Shown here: piece by piece, positions 1 through 8,925 of the stretch
Position numbering within the stretch: position 1 is the stretch's first letter
How the letters are laid out: every line of letters starts with the position of its first letter
From: an uncultured Flavobacteriaceae bacterium
GTDB lineage: Bacteria; Bacteroidota; Bacteroidia; Flavobacteriales; Flavobacteriaceae
Assembly (NCBI GenBank): GCA_947488435.1
Contig: CANKZG010000003.1
Span: forward strand, 147,882 to 211,881
Direction of reading: 5' to 3'
DNA: 64,000 bases
Translations under genes and position numbers: made by a program
The notes under the pieces: generated by a model
What the model was told of the DNA's origin: nothing
Databases searched by the model: none
What the model saw: the letters and a program-made list of their open reading frames with translations, nothing else

Positions 1-548
1 CCGTTATCGAAGGTAAAGGTATCAAGGCGGATAGGGCTTTTCTTGAAAAAAGGAAACGCATTAATCCTTTAGCACCCAGCAAAGCAGCTTTCTATTCTGC
101 CATACTTCCGGGTTTAGGGCAAATCTATAATCGTCGCTATTGGAAAGTGCCTATTGTATATGCCGCAATTGGTACAGGAGTTTTAGTTTATTTAGATAAC
201 AACAGTAATTACAATAGATTCAGAGATGCTTTTAAACGGCGAAGAGCTGGTTTTACGGATGACGAATTTTTTGATCTTCCACCACTTCAAGATACGCCTC
301 CTGCAAATCCCGAATTTAGTACCGCTGCTTTAGAAGATGCTCAGGAGCGTTTTCAACGTGATCGTGATTTGGCATTAGTTGTTACAATACTATTGTATGC
401 TCTAAATGTGGTAGATGCTAATGTTGATGCGCACTTGAAACAATTTAATATTGACAATAATTTAGATCTGGATATTACTCCTTTTGTAAATCAAAATCCT
501 ATTTCGGCAAATATAGATTTTGGAATGACATTCACTATAAAATTTTAA
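1..548 (+). CDS. DUF5683 domain protein, 5' truncated by window edge
   Basis: The reading frame is open from base 3, so the gene begins upstream of the window; the GTG at 147 is internal. The visible part carries the DUF5683 core: a PLAPSKAAFYSAILPG segment, then GLGQIYNRRYWKVP and a membrane segment (IVYAAIGTGVLVYL). A second hydrophobic stretch (LALVVTILLYALNVVDANVDAHL) follows and the C-terminus is short and beta-like. Function is unknown. In flavobacteria this gene usually lies between parB and dapB, which fits dapB starting 2 nt after the stop. Family call is firm; function is not. Confidence 0.85.
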   Translation, partial: VIEGKGIKADRAFLEKRKRINPLAPSKAAFYSAILPGLGQIYNRRYWKVPIVYAAIGTGVLVYLDNNSNYNRFRDAFKRRRAGFTDDEFFDLPPLQDTPPANPEFSTAALEDAQERFQRDRDLALVVTILLYALNVVDANVDAHLKQFNIDNNLDLDITPFVNQNPISANIDFGMTFTIKF

Positions 549-550
549 GC

Positions 551-1252
551 ATGAATATTGCCTTATTTGGGTATGGAAAAATGGGGAAAATGATCGCGCA
601 AATAGCGCAATCACGAAAACATACCATTGGTTTAAAGGTAGATGTTGGAACCAATGAAATTAATTTGGATACGATCGATGTAGCTATCGACTTTAGCACT
701 CCAGATGCTGCTTATACCAATATAAGCAATTGTTTAAACTCAGGAATACCGGTAATTTCAGGGACAACAGGTTGGTTGGCGAATTATGATAAAGCGGTTG
801 CTTTATGTAAGGAGAAAGAAGGTGCATTTATTTATGCTTCCAACTTTAGTTTGGGTGTAAATTTATTTTTTGAATTAAACGAGCGTCTGGCGAAAATGAT
901 GGCTAATCTGGATGCATACAGGGTTGTTATGGAAGAAATCCATCATACGCAAAAAATAGATGCTCCAAGTGGCACGGCTATTACATTGGCTGAGAGTATA
1001 GTTGCAAATTCGAGTTACGATGGTTGGAAACTTTCTGAAACCGAAACCGGAAAAATTCCGATACATTCCAAAAGAATTGGAAAAGTCCCCGGTACGCATG
1101 CGATTACCTATAACAGTGGAGTTGACAGTATAGAAATTAAACACACTGCTCACAATAGAGAAGGTTTTGCCTTAGGTGCTGTTATTGCAGCAGAATGGAT
1201 ACTAGGTAAGAAAGGTGTTTTTTCAATGAAAGATGTGTTAAACCTAGGTTAA
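551..1252 (+). CDS. dapB: 4-hydroxy-tetrahydrodipicolinate reductase
   Basis: Reduces 4-hydroxy-tetrahydrodipicolinate to tetrahydrodipicolinate with NAD(P)H in the diaminopimelate/lysine pathway; cytoplasmic. The N-terminal Rossmann motif is GYGKMG (residues 7-12). The active-site block at about 131-143 contains HHTQKIDAPSGTA, with the catalytic His pair and Lys. Length is 233 aa, slightly short for the family and usual in Bacteroidota. The ATG lies 2 nt after the DUF5683 stop, so the two are probably cotranscribed. Confidence 0.96.
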   Translation: MNIALFGYGKMGKMIAQIAQSRKHTIGLKVDVGTNEINLDTIDVAIDFSTPDAAYTNISNCLNSGIPVISGTTGWLANYDKAVALCKEKEGAFIYASNFSLGVNLFFELNERLAKMMANLDAYRVVMEEIHHTQKIDAPSGTAITLAESIVANSSYDGWKLSETETGKIPIHSKRIGKVPGTHAITYNSGVDSIEIKHTAHNREGFALGAVIAAEWILGKKGVFSMKDVLNLG

Positions 1253-1304
1253 TAATTGTAACAGTATCACCGATTAAAAGTCTAAGAGAAGAAAGTTATT
1301 GTAT

Positions 1305-1312
1305 TATTTTTG
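1305..1312 (+). promoter_or_regulatory. candidate -7 box (TAnnTTTG) for lepB
   Basis: TATTTTTG matches the Bacteroidota -7 consensus and lies 65 nt before the lepB ATG in a 125-nt intergenic gap. This implies a 5' leader of about 55-60 nt. No convincing -33 TTTG is visible at the expected distance. Confidence 0.45.
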
Positions 1313-1377
1313 TAATCAATTGTATGAAGTAAGACACGTTTTAAACAATTGATTCCTATAAACTAACAACGAAACCA

Positions 1378-3081
1378 ATGAATGCATCACAGTGGATCCT
1401 TTTTATACTTGCAGTTCAGCTTATTCATTTTCTAGGTACTTGGAAACTATATGTTAAAGCTGGTAGAAAAGCTTGGGAGGCAGCAATTCCTATCTACAAT
1501 GCGATCGTATTGATGCAAATTATCAGAAGACCCAAATGGTGGGTATTTCTATTGTTTATTCCTATTATTAATCTACTCATGTTCCCAGTTGTTTGGGTAG
1601 AAACTATACGTAGTTTTGGTCAAAACACGTTAAAAGATACCTGGTTGGTGATTCTAACTCTTGGATTTTACACCTATTATCTAAATTATAGTATGGACGT
1701 AACCTATGTTGAAGATCGCAGTTTGCATCCTAAAAGCGCACTAGGAGAATGGGTAAGTTCTATTGTTTTTGCTATCGTTGCAGCAACTTTTGTGCACACC
1801 TATTTTATTCAACCTTATGTAATTCCTACAGGCTCTCTAGAAAAAACCTTGTTGATTGGAGATTTTTTATTCGTGAGTAAATTCCACTACGGGGCTCGTG
1901 CTCCCATGACAACAATTGCAGCTCCAATGGTTCATGACACTATTCCCGTCGCAAAAGTAAAATCATACTTGACAAAACCGCAACTCCCTTATTTTAGACT
2001 CCCGGGCTTTCAAAAAATAAAGCGAAACGATTTGGTTGTTTTCAGCTGGCCTGCTGATACGGTGCGTCAATTCTTTATTGCAGAAAAAGGAGTAAAAAAA
2101 CCGATCGATAAAAAATCAAATTATGTAAAACGCTGCGTAGGTCTCCCTGGAGATTCCTTAGCTGTTATTGATGGATATGTTCACATTAACGGCAAACAAA
2201 CCGTATTACCCGATCGAGCAAAACCACAATATACTTACACTGTATATGGACAAAAAGGAGTTTCTTCCAGAGTGCTTTTGGAAGCGGGAGCAGACGATTT
2301 TACTCGTAAGTATATTACTTCTCGAATAAACGAACAACAAATTAAGGCTCTTAACAAACATATTTTAGGTGCTAATCGAACGCCTGACGGAAAATTAGAA
2401 TTGTATACTAAGTATAGCGGTATTCCGGCCAGTGTTATCCAAAAATACCGATTGTCCTTGCAAGAAGTCACAGAACGACAGCGTTCGGTAGTGCTTACCA
2501 AAGAAAACGCAGCGAAACTATCTCGAAATTCGGCAATTGATTCTGTAGTTAGGCAACTAAGTGCTTCAGGGGTTAGGGATGTTAGTATTTTTCCACACGA
2601 CCCTTCTTATCAATGGAATAATGATTTTTTTGGAACCCTATATATTCCAAAAGCGGGAACTACGATTCCTTTAACGCTCAAAACCCTCCCCTTATACAAG
2701 AAAATCATTAAAGATTACGAAAACAATACGATTTCGGTAACAGGAAATCAAATAAGTCTCAACGGTCAGGTTACAGATAGCTATACTTTTCAATATGATT
2801 ATTACTGGATGATGGGTGATAATAGACATCGGTCTGAAGATAGCCGTGCATGGGGGTTTGTTCCGGCCAATCACATAGTAGGAAAACCTATATTTATTTG
2901 GATGAGCCTTGAAGGTATTAATGATGGCGTAGCCAATTGGAAACCGCGTTGGAATCGCGTTTTTACTACGGTTAGTGGAAGTGGAGAACCGCAGTCATTA
3001 TTTAAATATTTTCTACTGCTTCTTGCGGGCTGGTTTGTTTTCGATTATTTCAGGAAGCGTCGTAAGAAAGCAAAACAATAG
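1378..3081 (+). CDS. lepB: signal peptidase I with DUF5684-like N-terminus
   Basis: Membrane peptidase that removes signal peptides from exported proteins. Two or three N-terminal membrane helices (residues about 5-20, 55-75, 86-105) form a DUF5684-like region. A further helix (125-145) precedes the S26 catalytic part. The nucleophile is Ser153 in PTGSLEK and the general-base Lys251 lies in NYVKRCVGLPGDS. The last conserved box (MMGDNRHRSEDSR) is at about 478-490, so roughly 200 residues are inserted between the boxes. A C-terminal helix (about 540-557) is followed by a basic tail. At 567 aa it is twice the size of E. coli-type enzymes, as is usual in this phylum. Confidence 0.95.
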   Translation: MNASQWILFILAVQLIHFLGTWKLYVKAGRKAWEAAIPIYNAIVLMQIIRRPKWWVFLLFIPIINLLMFPVVWVETIRSFGQNTLKDTWLVILTLGFYTYYLNYSMDVTYVEDRSLHPKSALGEWVSSIVFAIVAATFVHTYFIQPYVIPTGSLEKTLLIGDFLFVSKFHYGARAPMTTIAAPMVHDTIPVAKVKSYLTKPQLPYFRLPGFQKIKRNDLVVFSWPADTVRQFFIAEKGVKKPIDKKSNYVKRCVGLPGDSLAVIDGYVHINGKQTVLPDRAKPQYTYTVYGQKGVSSRVLLEAGADDFTRKYITSRINEQQIKALNKHILGANRTPDGKLELYTKYSGIPASVIQKYRLSLQEVTERQRSVVLTKENAAKLSRNSAIDSVVRQLSASGVRDVSIFPHDPSYQWNNDFFGTLYIPKAGTTIPLTLKTLPLYKKIIKDYENNTISVTGNQISLNGQVTDSYTFQYDYYWMMGDNRHRSEDSRAWGFVPANHIVGKPIFIWMSLEGINDGVANWKPRWNRVFTTVSGSGEPQSLFKYFLLLLAGWFVFDYFRKRRKKAKQ

Positions 3082-3130
3082 GCGTCCTATACCATAGCGA
3101 TGTATAAAATACAGAAATAGTGTTATACGA

Positions 3131-3772
3131 ATGAAAACGCTTCTTCACCCTACTTACTTTCCAAATATTAAGAGTTTTGCTGTTTTAATACAAAGCAATG
3201 TTTGTTGGGAGGTTGAAGATAACTTTCAAAAACAAACCTATCGTAATCGTTGCTATATTTGCACGGATCAGGGCAAACACATGCTTACCATACCCATACA
3301 ACATGTCGGGGGAGCGCAAGGAAGACAAAAGTATAAAGAGGTTAAATTAGATCGCACCTATTCTTGGCAAAGGCAACATTGGCGTACACTTGAGACTGCT
3401 TATAGAACATCTCCATTTTTTGAGTTTTATGAAGATGATATTGTGGATTTGTTTAAAGATCCCACAGATTATCTTTTAGATTTTAATTTAAAATCTATTG
3501 AAATACTGTGCAATTGTTTGGAGTTATCTACTCCTCAGGAAAAAACAATCAACTATACCAAGGCCGTTAACAATGATTTAGTTGACGGACGTTTTTTGGT
3601 AAATGCAAAAAAAGAATTATTCCATCCACAGGAACAGTACACGCAGGTGTTTGGAAGTAAGCATGGTTTTGTTGCAAATACGAGTATGTTAGATCTACTA
3701 TTTAATGAAGGTCCTAATGCGCTAAATTATCTTAAAAACTATAATCTCAATTTTTTGGATGTTACGCTTTAG
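3131..3772 (+). CDS. WbqC family protein
   Basis: WbqC-like proteins are thought to take part in modification of surface polysaccharides; their reaction is not established. Family hallmarks are the start (HPTYFPNIKSFAVL), the ENFQKQTYRNRCYI segment, then TIPIQHVGG and SWQRQHWRTLETAYRTSPFFEFY. The length of 213 aa is normal. The 3' end overlaps the next gene by 14 nt, suggesting translational coupling. It follows lepB after 49 nt, a neighbourhood common in flavobacteria. Confidence 0.88.
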   Translation: MKTLLHPTYFPNIKSFAVLIQSNVCWEVEDNFQKQTYRNRCYICTDQGKHMLTIPIQHVGGAQGRQKYKEVKLDRTYSWQRQHWRTLETAYRTSPFFEFYEDDIVDLFKDPTDYLLDFNLKSIEILCNCLELSTPQEKTINYTKAVNNDLVDGRFLVNAKKELFHPQEQYTQVFGSKHGFVANTSMLDLLFNEGPNALNYLKNYNLNFLDVTL

Positions 3773-4073
3773 TCTTCATTATGGTATTCACTTTTTAGTT
3801 CCCATTTTAATCGGTGTTCTTTTTTTTAAGCAAAATACTAGAAATGTTATTCTAATCTTGCTTGCAGGAATCATGATCGATATGGATCACTTATGGGCAA
3901 CTCCAATTTACGATAGTACACGGTGCAGTATTGGTTTTCATCTACTTCATAGTTACGGATTCATAGGTGTTTATACCGTACTTCTTCTTTTTAAGAAAAC
4001 CCGTCTATGGGGGATAGCCTTATTGCTACACATTTTTGCCGATTGGATAGACTGTCTATTTATTCATTCTTAA
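3759..4073 (+). CDS. DUF6122 family small membrane protein
   Basis: A 104-aa integral membrane protein with three or four hydrophobic stretches. Polar residues inside the membrane are clustered: HYGIHF near the N-terminus, MIDMDHLW in the middle, FHLLHSYG, and LHIFADWIDC near the end. Such His/Asp pairs resemble membrane-bound metal-dependent hydrolases of the DUF457/YdjM type, but this is only a motif likeness. It starts inside the WbqC gene and its last 14 nt overlap the convergent gene on the minus strand. Confidence 0.75.
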   Translation: MLRFSLHYGIHFLVPILIGVLFFKQNTRNVILILLAGIMIDMDHLWATPIYDSTRCSIGFHLLHSYGFIGVYTVLLLFKKTRLWGIALLLHIFADWIDCLFIHS

Positions 4074-5097
4074 GGTTAAAAGAAGCCATTATAGGAAAAT
4101 GATCCGATAATTTGTGATCAAAGTTTTTATGCGATTTCACTACATACTTATCATCCGATAATATAAAATCAATACGCATTGGAAAATATTTAAAATCAAA
4201 GGTTCGCCCAAAGCCTTTTCCTTTCTCCAAAAAACTATCGTTCATATTTTGTCCGATACTTCGATACACATGTGAAAATTGTGTGTTATTAAAATCTCCA
4301 CATATAATCTTTGAATAAGAAGTTTTATCCATATGTTTTCTTACAAACAACACTTGTTGCTCTTGTTTCACAAAGGTTTCTCCCATTCTTTGATATAGTT
4401 TTCTAGAAGTTTCATTTGAAAGACCTTTTTCTGTTGGCTCAATTCTGAAAGACTGGAAATGCAGGTTGTAAACTCTTATCGTATCATTTTGGAATAAAAC
4501 ATCTGTATAAATACCATTATTTCCACTATCTAAAAAATCAAGCGATCCTCTAGAAACTATGGGGTATTTAGAGAAAACTGCCTGAACAGTTCTTCTTCTT
4601 TTCCTAAAAATATAGTTTACATATTTATGTGGGTATTCGTTAAAATCATCACGTTTTTTGTAATTGAATTCCTGAAAACAAATAATATCCGGTTTTTCTT
4701 CGTCAATCAACACTTTAATATCATTAAAAATATTCGGATTTTTAAAATGCTTGCTTTTATCGAAATAGCGAACATTAAAACTCATAATACTAAGCTCTCC
4801 CTGCTGATTTGTATCCTTTGAAAATCTAAATTGAAAAAACGAATCATAAAAAAACAACCCTATAATAAGTGTCGCAAAAGAAACCAATGCTTTTTTGCTT
4901 CTAACAAAAACCCAAACGATAAGGAATCCAATATTGACTACAACCAAAACTGGTAGAAAAAGTGCTAAAAAAGAAGGCACTATCATTACTTCTGCAGAAA
5001 TATATGAAGCAAAATAAGATAGTACTAGGGCTACTGAAAATAGTATGTTAAGTCCAAAGCATATCGTTCTTAAAAAGAAAACACTGGCTGATTTCAA
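4060..5097 (-). CDS. endonuclease/exonuclease/phosphatase family protein
   Basis: The N-terminal 95 residues contain three hydrophobic segments anchoring the protein in the inner membrane. The rest is a DNase I-like phosphodiesterase/phosphatase domain with SIMSFNVRYF, CFQEF (metal-binding Glu), GDFNNT (Asp/Asn) and SDHFPI (catalytic Asp-His). The catalytic domain probably faces the periplasm; the substrate is unknown. The gene heads toward DUF6122 (14-nt convergent overlap) and lies 5 nt after the upstream rhomboid gene, so it is probably the last gene of the mutL-side operon. Confidence 0.88.
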   Translation of the reverse strand: MKSASVFFLRTICFGLNILFSVALVLSYFASYISAEVMIVPSFLALFLPVLVVVNIGFLIVWVFVRSKKALVSFATLIIGLFFYDSFFQFRFSKDTNQQGELSIMSFNVRYFDKSKHFKNPNIFNDIKVLIDEEKPDIICFQEFNYKKRDDFNEYPHKYVNYIFRKRRRTVQAVFSKYPIVSRGSLDFLDSGNNGIYTDVLFQNDTIRVYNLHFQSFRIEPTEKGLSNETSRKLYQRMGETFVKQEQQVLFVRKHMDKTSYSKIICGDFNNTQFSHVYRSIGQNMNDSFLEKGKGFGRTFDFKYFPMRIDFILSDDKYVVKSHKNFDHKLSDHFPIMASFNLKNE

Positions 5098-5102
5098 TTT
5101 TT

Positions 5103-5981
5103 CTAACTTTCTTTTCCCGCCTTAAATAAGAAGTCTTTTTCTGCTTTGCTTAAACTCTCATATCCAGATTTACTGATCTTATCTAAGATGGCATCTATTT
5201 TTCGCTGATTAGCTTCTTTATCATAATCTTGCTGCGTCTTTTGCGTTGCTGTCGCAGTTTTTTTTCGGTATACCGTCTTCATCGGTGCTTTCTTTTCTTT
5301 TTTAGTAAAAATAGCGCCTATGCCATCCAGTAATGTCGAAAACCCTTCTCCAATATCCCTTCCGTTAAATAATTGTTTCGCGTATAGATATCCTAACAAT
5401 GCACCACCCAGATGCGCAATGTTACCTCCGGCATTACTTATTGGTATCTGAATAAAATCCATTAAAACAACAAAAACACCAATATACCACAGTTTCACAT
5501 TAAAAAAGAAGACACGTACTTCCTGATTTGGAATGTAAGCACTAACAAAAATAAGGATTGCTCTTACGCCTGCCGAAGCTCCAATTAAGATAGCATTGTC
5601 CCTAAAAAACACCGGAAATAAATTGTAACTCACTAAAAAAAAGAGTCCGCCCAAAATAACTCCTAAAAAATAAACACTTACAAATCGTCTAGTATCAAAA
5701 AGGTTTAGAAAAATTCTGCTCACAAAATATAGGATTAACATATTTCCAAACAGATGCCAAAAACTACCATGAAAAAAGGAATAAGTAACCAAAGACCATG
5801 GTTGAGAAATAAAGGTAAACAAATCTTGAGGTAACCAAAACCAACTGGTAATGCTATCCTTTGGCCATTGCAAGAGAAATGGAAAGAGGCCATTGATTAA
5901 AAAAACCAATATATTAACCGCTATTAGCTTTTCGGCAAAACTTAATTTTGCAAATTGATATTTTAAATTTTCACTAGCCAT
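5103..5981 (-). CDS. rhomboid family intramembrane serine protease
   Basis: Six-helix rhomboid core with Ser136 in the GASAG motif and His190 in GNIAHLGG; the oxyanion Asn is N80 in HLFGN, so the enzyme should be active. A cytoplasmic-like tail (about 205-292) is basic and charged and carries no recognised domain. It is the downstream member of two adjacent rhomboid genes that share an operon with mutL. Substrates cannot be inferred. Confidence 0.92.
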   Translation of the reverse strand: MASENLKYQFAKLSFAEKLIAVNILVFLINGLFPFLLQWPKDSITSWFWLPQDLFTFISQPWSLVTYSFFHGSFWHLFGNMLILYFVSRIFLNLFDTRRFVSVYFLGVILGGLFFLVSYNLFPVFFRDNAILIGASAGVRAILIFVSAYIPNQEVRVFFFNVKLWYIGVFVVLMDFIQIPISNAGGNIAHLGGALLGYLYAKQLFNGRDIGEGFSTLLDGIGAIFTKKEKKAPMKTVYRKKTATATQKTQQDYDKEANQRKIDAILDKISKSGYESLSKAEKDFLFKAGKES

Positions 5982-5984
5982 TTC

Positions 5985-6761
5985 TTAATTCCAACGATTC
6001 TTATTAAACTGATTTTTCTTCCAATACCACATCATAATAAAACCAATAAATGCCCCTCCCAAATGCGCCACATAGGCTGTATTGTTTGGACTAAATATAG
6101 AGACTCCTGTTAAAGCAGAGAATAAGTCCAAACCGATAATTGCCGGAATAAAAAATTTAGCTTTTATAGGAATTGGTAAAAAAATCAACATGAGTTTAGA
6201 TTCCGGAAACAACATCCCAAAGGCAACCAAAACTCCCATGATAGCCCCCGAGGCGCCAACCATTGTGGTAACGGTTATATTGTACATTCCTTGCAATGTA
6301 TTGAAACTCTCGTCTACAATACCAGGAGGAGGTACACCATTTACAAATGACTGCTGTATTTGTTCCGTAGTAAACCCTAATTCATGTAACGAAGTTAAAC
6401 CAGAATTGTATTGTATAAAACTAACTCCTAAAGAAATCAATGCAGCCCCTAAACCTGCAGAAATATAAAAGAAAATAAACTTTTTACGGCCAAAGGTTTG
6501 TTCTACAGGGCTTCCGAACATCCATAAGGCAAACATATTAAACAAAATATGCTGAAAATAAATACTGCCCCCAGGACCATAAGAAGCATGCATAAACATG
6601 TGAGTAAATACCTGCCAAGGTTTGAACAAAGGATTGGATGGAAAATGAAGCGCAAACAAATCATTAAACACCTGACCATTGGCACCAATGGTTAGCGTAG
6701 CAATCCAAAATAGGGCATTGATAATAATTAAGTGTTTAACTGTTTCTGTTATTCTCCCCAT
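5985..6761 (-). CDS. rhomboid family intramembrane serine protease
   Basis: Second rhomboid of the pair. The catalytic Ser171 is in GASGAIMG and His233 in AYVAHLGG; N75 is in the HILFN segment. Compared with its neighbour it has an extra loop of about 50 residues (115-165) between helices and almost no C-terminal tail. It starts 1 nt downstream of the mutL stop and ends 3 nt before the next rhomboid start, so the three are almost certainly cotranscribed. Confidence 0.92.
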   Translation of the reverse strand: MGRITETVKHLIIINALFWIATLTIGANGQVFNDLFALHFPSNPLFKPWQVFTHMFMHASYGPGGSIYFQHILFNMFALWMFGSPVEQTFGRKKFIFFYISAGLGAALISLGVSFIQYNSGLTSLHELGFTTEQIQQSFVNGVPPPGIVDESFNTLQGMYNITVTTMVGASGAIMGVLVAFGMLFPESKLMLIFLPIPIKAKFFIPAIIGLDLFSALTGVSIFSPNNTAYVAHLGGAFIGFIMMWYWKKNQFNKNRWN

Positions 6762-8615
6762 TTAATTAAATTTTTTATCAATATTATTTTCTGTTAGGGT
6801 AATATAGATAGATTTTTGAAAAGGACTCACCTGCCACTCTTTACAGGCAAACAAATCATTTACCAATGCTAATTGTGAAGCACTATCCAATACAACGCCT
6901 GTTTTAACTGCTAATGATTTACTTAATGTTTTTGCTAAGATGTCGTTCTGAGAAAAACCATCGATTTGATACTCTTCTTGGTGATTTGAAATCAACTGAT
7001 CCAAAACCGTCCCTACTTCACTTTCCGAAAGTAATGGAGGTATCCCAACAATCTCCAGAGTATCTTTAGTTATTTTCTCAAAAACAAAACCAACTGTTTC
7101 TAGGCTTTCTCGAATTTCTACAATAAAAGCAATATCAGGTTCTGAAAATCCAAGTTTTAACGGAAACAGTAATTGTTGACTAATAGATTCGTTAATAGTA
7201 ATATTCCGTAAAAACTTCTCATATAATACCCGTTGATGCGCTCTATTTTGATCAATAATCAGCATCCCGGATTTTATCGTTGTTACGATGTACTTACGTT
7301 TAAACTGAAATGTTGTGCTACCATAATCTGCTTGCTTTTCTTCGTCTTCAAATATGGAACCCGTAATGGCATCCGATTCAAAACTAATACTATTTAAATC
7401 TTCATTTTTCCCAACTTGTGATTCCAATCCTACATAGAGACCTTCCCAACTTCCTGCATTGTTCTTCGGGATATAACTTGATTTACCTCCTGATGTATTC
7501 GGTTTTTCCTTAAAAGGGTTAAAAGCAGTATCAACAGTTACTTTAGGTAGCACTGCTTGTTTATCTTTATATGCATATGGGGTTTCCAAATTTTGATCTT
7601 GTTCAAAATCCAAAATAGGAGTAACACTAAACTGACCTAAGCTATGTTTTATTGTAGATCGCAATAATGCATATAGTGTATGCTCGTCATCAAACTTTAT
7701 TTCTGTTTTTGTAGGGTGAATATTAATATCTATTGAAGCAGGATCTACTTCCAGAAACAGAAAATAACCAGGATAGGTATCTGATTTTATTAAACCTTCA
7801 AAGGCCGCAACCACCGCGTGATGCAAATAAGGGCTTTTTATAAAGCGATTATTTACAAAGAAAAACTGTTCTTTTCGACTCTTTTTAGCAAACTCGGGTT
7901 TGCAAATAAATCCGGAGATTTTAACTACTTCTGTTTCTTCATGTACCGGAACTAACTTTTCCTGTGTCCGGCTTCCCAAAATATTTACAATACGTTGTTT
8001 CGAGTTTGAACTTGGTAAATTAAAAAGTTCAGAACCGTTTGTATAAAACACAAATTGAACTTTTGGATGTGCCAAGGCCACCCTATGGAATTCATCAGTA
8101 ACATGTCGTAATTCTACCTGATTGGATTTTAAAAAGTTTCTTCGTGCTGGAATGTTATAAAATAAATTTTTAACAGAGATCGAAGTTCCTTTTGGGGTTG
8201 CAACTACTTCCTGAAAAATAAACTTACTCCCCTCAATTTTAAGATGTGTTCCTACCTCATCCTGCTCGGTTTTAGTTTGCATTTCTACATGAGAAATGGC
8301 TGCTATTGAGGCTAATGCTTCCCCCCGAAACCCTTTCGTTTGTAATTGAAATAAATCTTTGGCATCTTTTATTTTCGATGTTGCGTGTCGCTCAAAGCTC
8401 AATCGCGCATCTGTAGTGCTCATCCCGATACCATCATCAACAACTTGAATTAGTGTTTTTCCGGCCTCCTTAATAATTAATTTAACTGAAGTAGCTCCGG
8501 CATCAATTGCATTTTCGAGCAGTTCTTTTACTACCGAAGCAGGCCGCTGTACCACCTCCCCCGCTGCAATTTGGTTAGCAACATGGTCTGGCAAAAGTTG
8601 AATAATATCTGCCAT
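6762..8615 (-). CDS. mutL: DNA mismatch repair protein MutL
   Basis: Couples MutS mismatch recognition to strand removal. The GHKL ATPase half has ENAIDAG (34-40), DDGIGM (60-65) and TKGFRGEAL (93-101). A variable linker (about 335-430) joins the C-terminal dimerisation domain. In nicking MutL proteins that domain holds DQHA(x)2E(x)4E; here the aligned stretch at 455-466 reads DQNRAHQRVLYE, so three signature residues differ. The usual C-terminal CPHGRP-type box is not visible either. Length 617 aa is normal. The start overlaps the stop of the 97-aa gene by 1 nt. Confidence 0.96.
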   Translation of the reverse strand: MADIIQLLPDHVANQIAAGEVVQRPASVVKELLENAIDAGATSVKLIIKEAGKTLIQVVDDGIGMSTTDARLSFERHATSKIKDAKDLFQLQTKGFRGEALASIAAISHVEMQTKTEQDEVGTHLKIEGSKFIFQEVVATPKGTSISVKNLFYNIPARRNFLKSNQVELRHVTDEFHRVALAHPKVQFVFYTNGSELFNLPSSNSKQRIVNILGSRTQEKLVPVHEETEVVKISGFICKPEFAKKSRKEQFFFVNNRFIKSPYLHHAVVAAFEGLIKSDTYPGYFLFLEVDPASIDINIHPTKTEIKFDDEHTLYALLRSTIKHSLGQFSVTPILDFEQDQNLETPYAYKDKQAVLPKVTVDTAFNPFKEKPNTSGGKSSYIPKNNAGSWEGLYVGLESQVGKNEDLNSISFESDAITGSIFEDEEKQADYGSTTFQFKRKYIVTTIKSGMLIIDQNRAHQRVLYEKFLRNITINESISQQLLFPLKLGFSEPDIAFIVEIRESLETVGFVFEKITKDTLEIVGIPPLLSESEVGTVLDQLISNHQEEYQIDGFSQNDILAKTLSKSLAVKTGVVLDSASQLALVNDLFACKEWQVSPFQKSIYITLTENNIDKKFN

Positions 8616-8908
8616 TAAATCAAGAAATCTAGTTTACCATATTTGACCGCGGCGTACGCAAAAACAAATAAAAAAATGAGGATTACAATAAAACGTAGTC
8701 TTGTATTTTGACTGCGATCCATACTTTTTAAGGTTTTCCAATCTTCTCTAAAACTTTTCCTACGATATCCTTTAAAATATTCACTATCGGATCTAGCAGC
8801 TTTTGCTTTTTTTAAATTTTCAATACGCTCTTTACGCTCATCATAATAACGCGGGGTATAGTTATATGATTTGTTTCTATTTTGCTTAAAGAGTGTAGGA
8901 AGTCTCAT
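8615..8908 (-). CDS. small basic single-pass membrane protein between mutL and ribH
   Basis: A 97-aa protein rich in Arg, Lys and Tyr with one C-terminal membrane helix (about 75-94). Flavobacterial homologues are sometimes labelled riboflavin synthase subunit beta, apparently because ribH is next door. Nothing in this sequence resembles lumazine synthase, so that name should not be used. Its stop overlaps the mutL start by 1 nt. Function unknown. Confidence 0.8.
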   Translation of the reverse strand: MRLPTLFKQNRNKSYNYTPRYYDERKERIENLKKAKAARSDSEYFKGYRRKSFREDWKTLKSMDRSQNTRLRFIVILIFLFVFAYAAVKYGKLDFLI

Positions 8909-8925
8909 AAGTATTGCTGCTTAAC

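Noticed and set aside
875..1153. 92-aa frame opposite dapB
   Set aside because: Antisense shadow of the conserved DapB active-site region; no family features.
6082..6468. 128-aa frame opposite the second rhomboid gene
   Set aside because: Lies wholly within a well-supported rhomboid gene in antisense; composition is an artefact.
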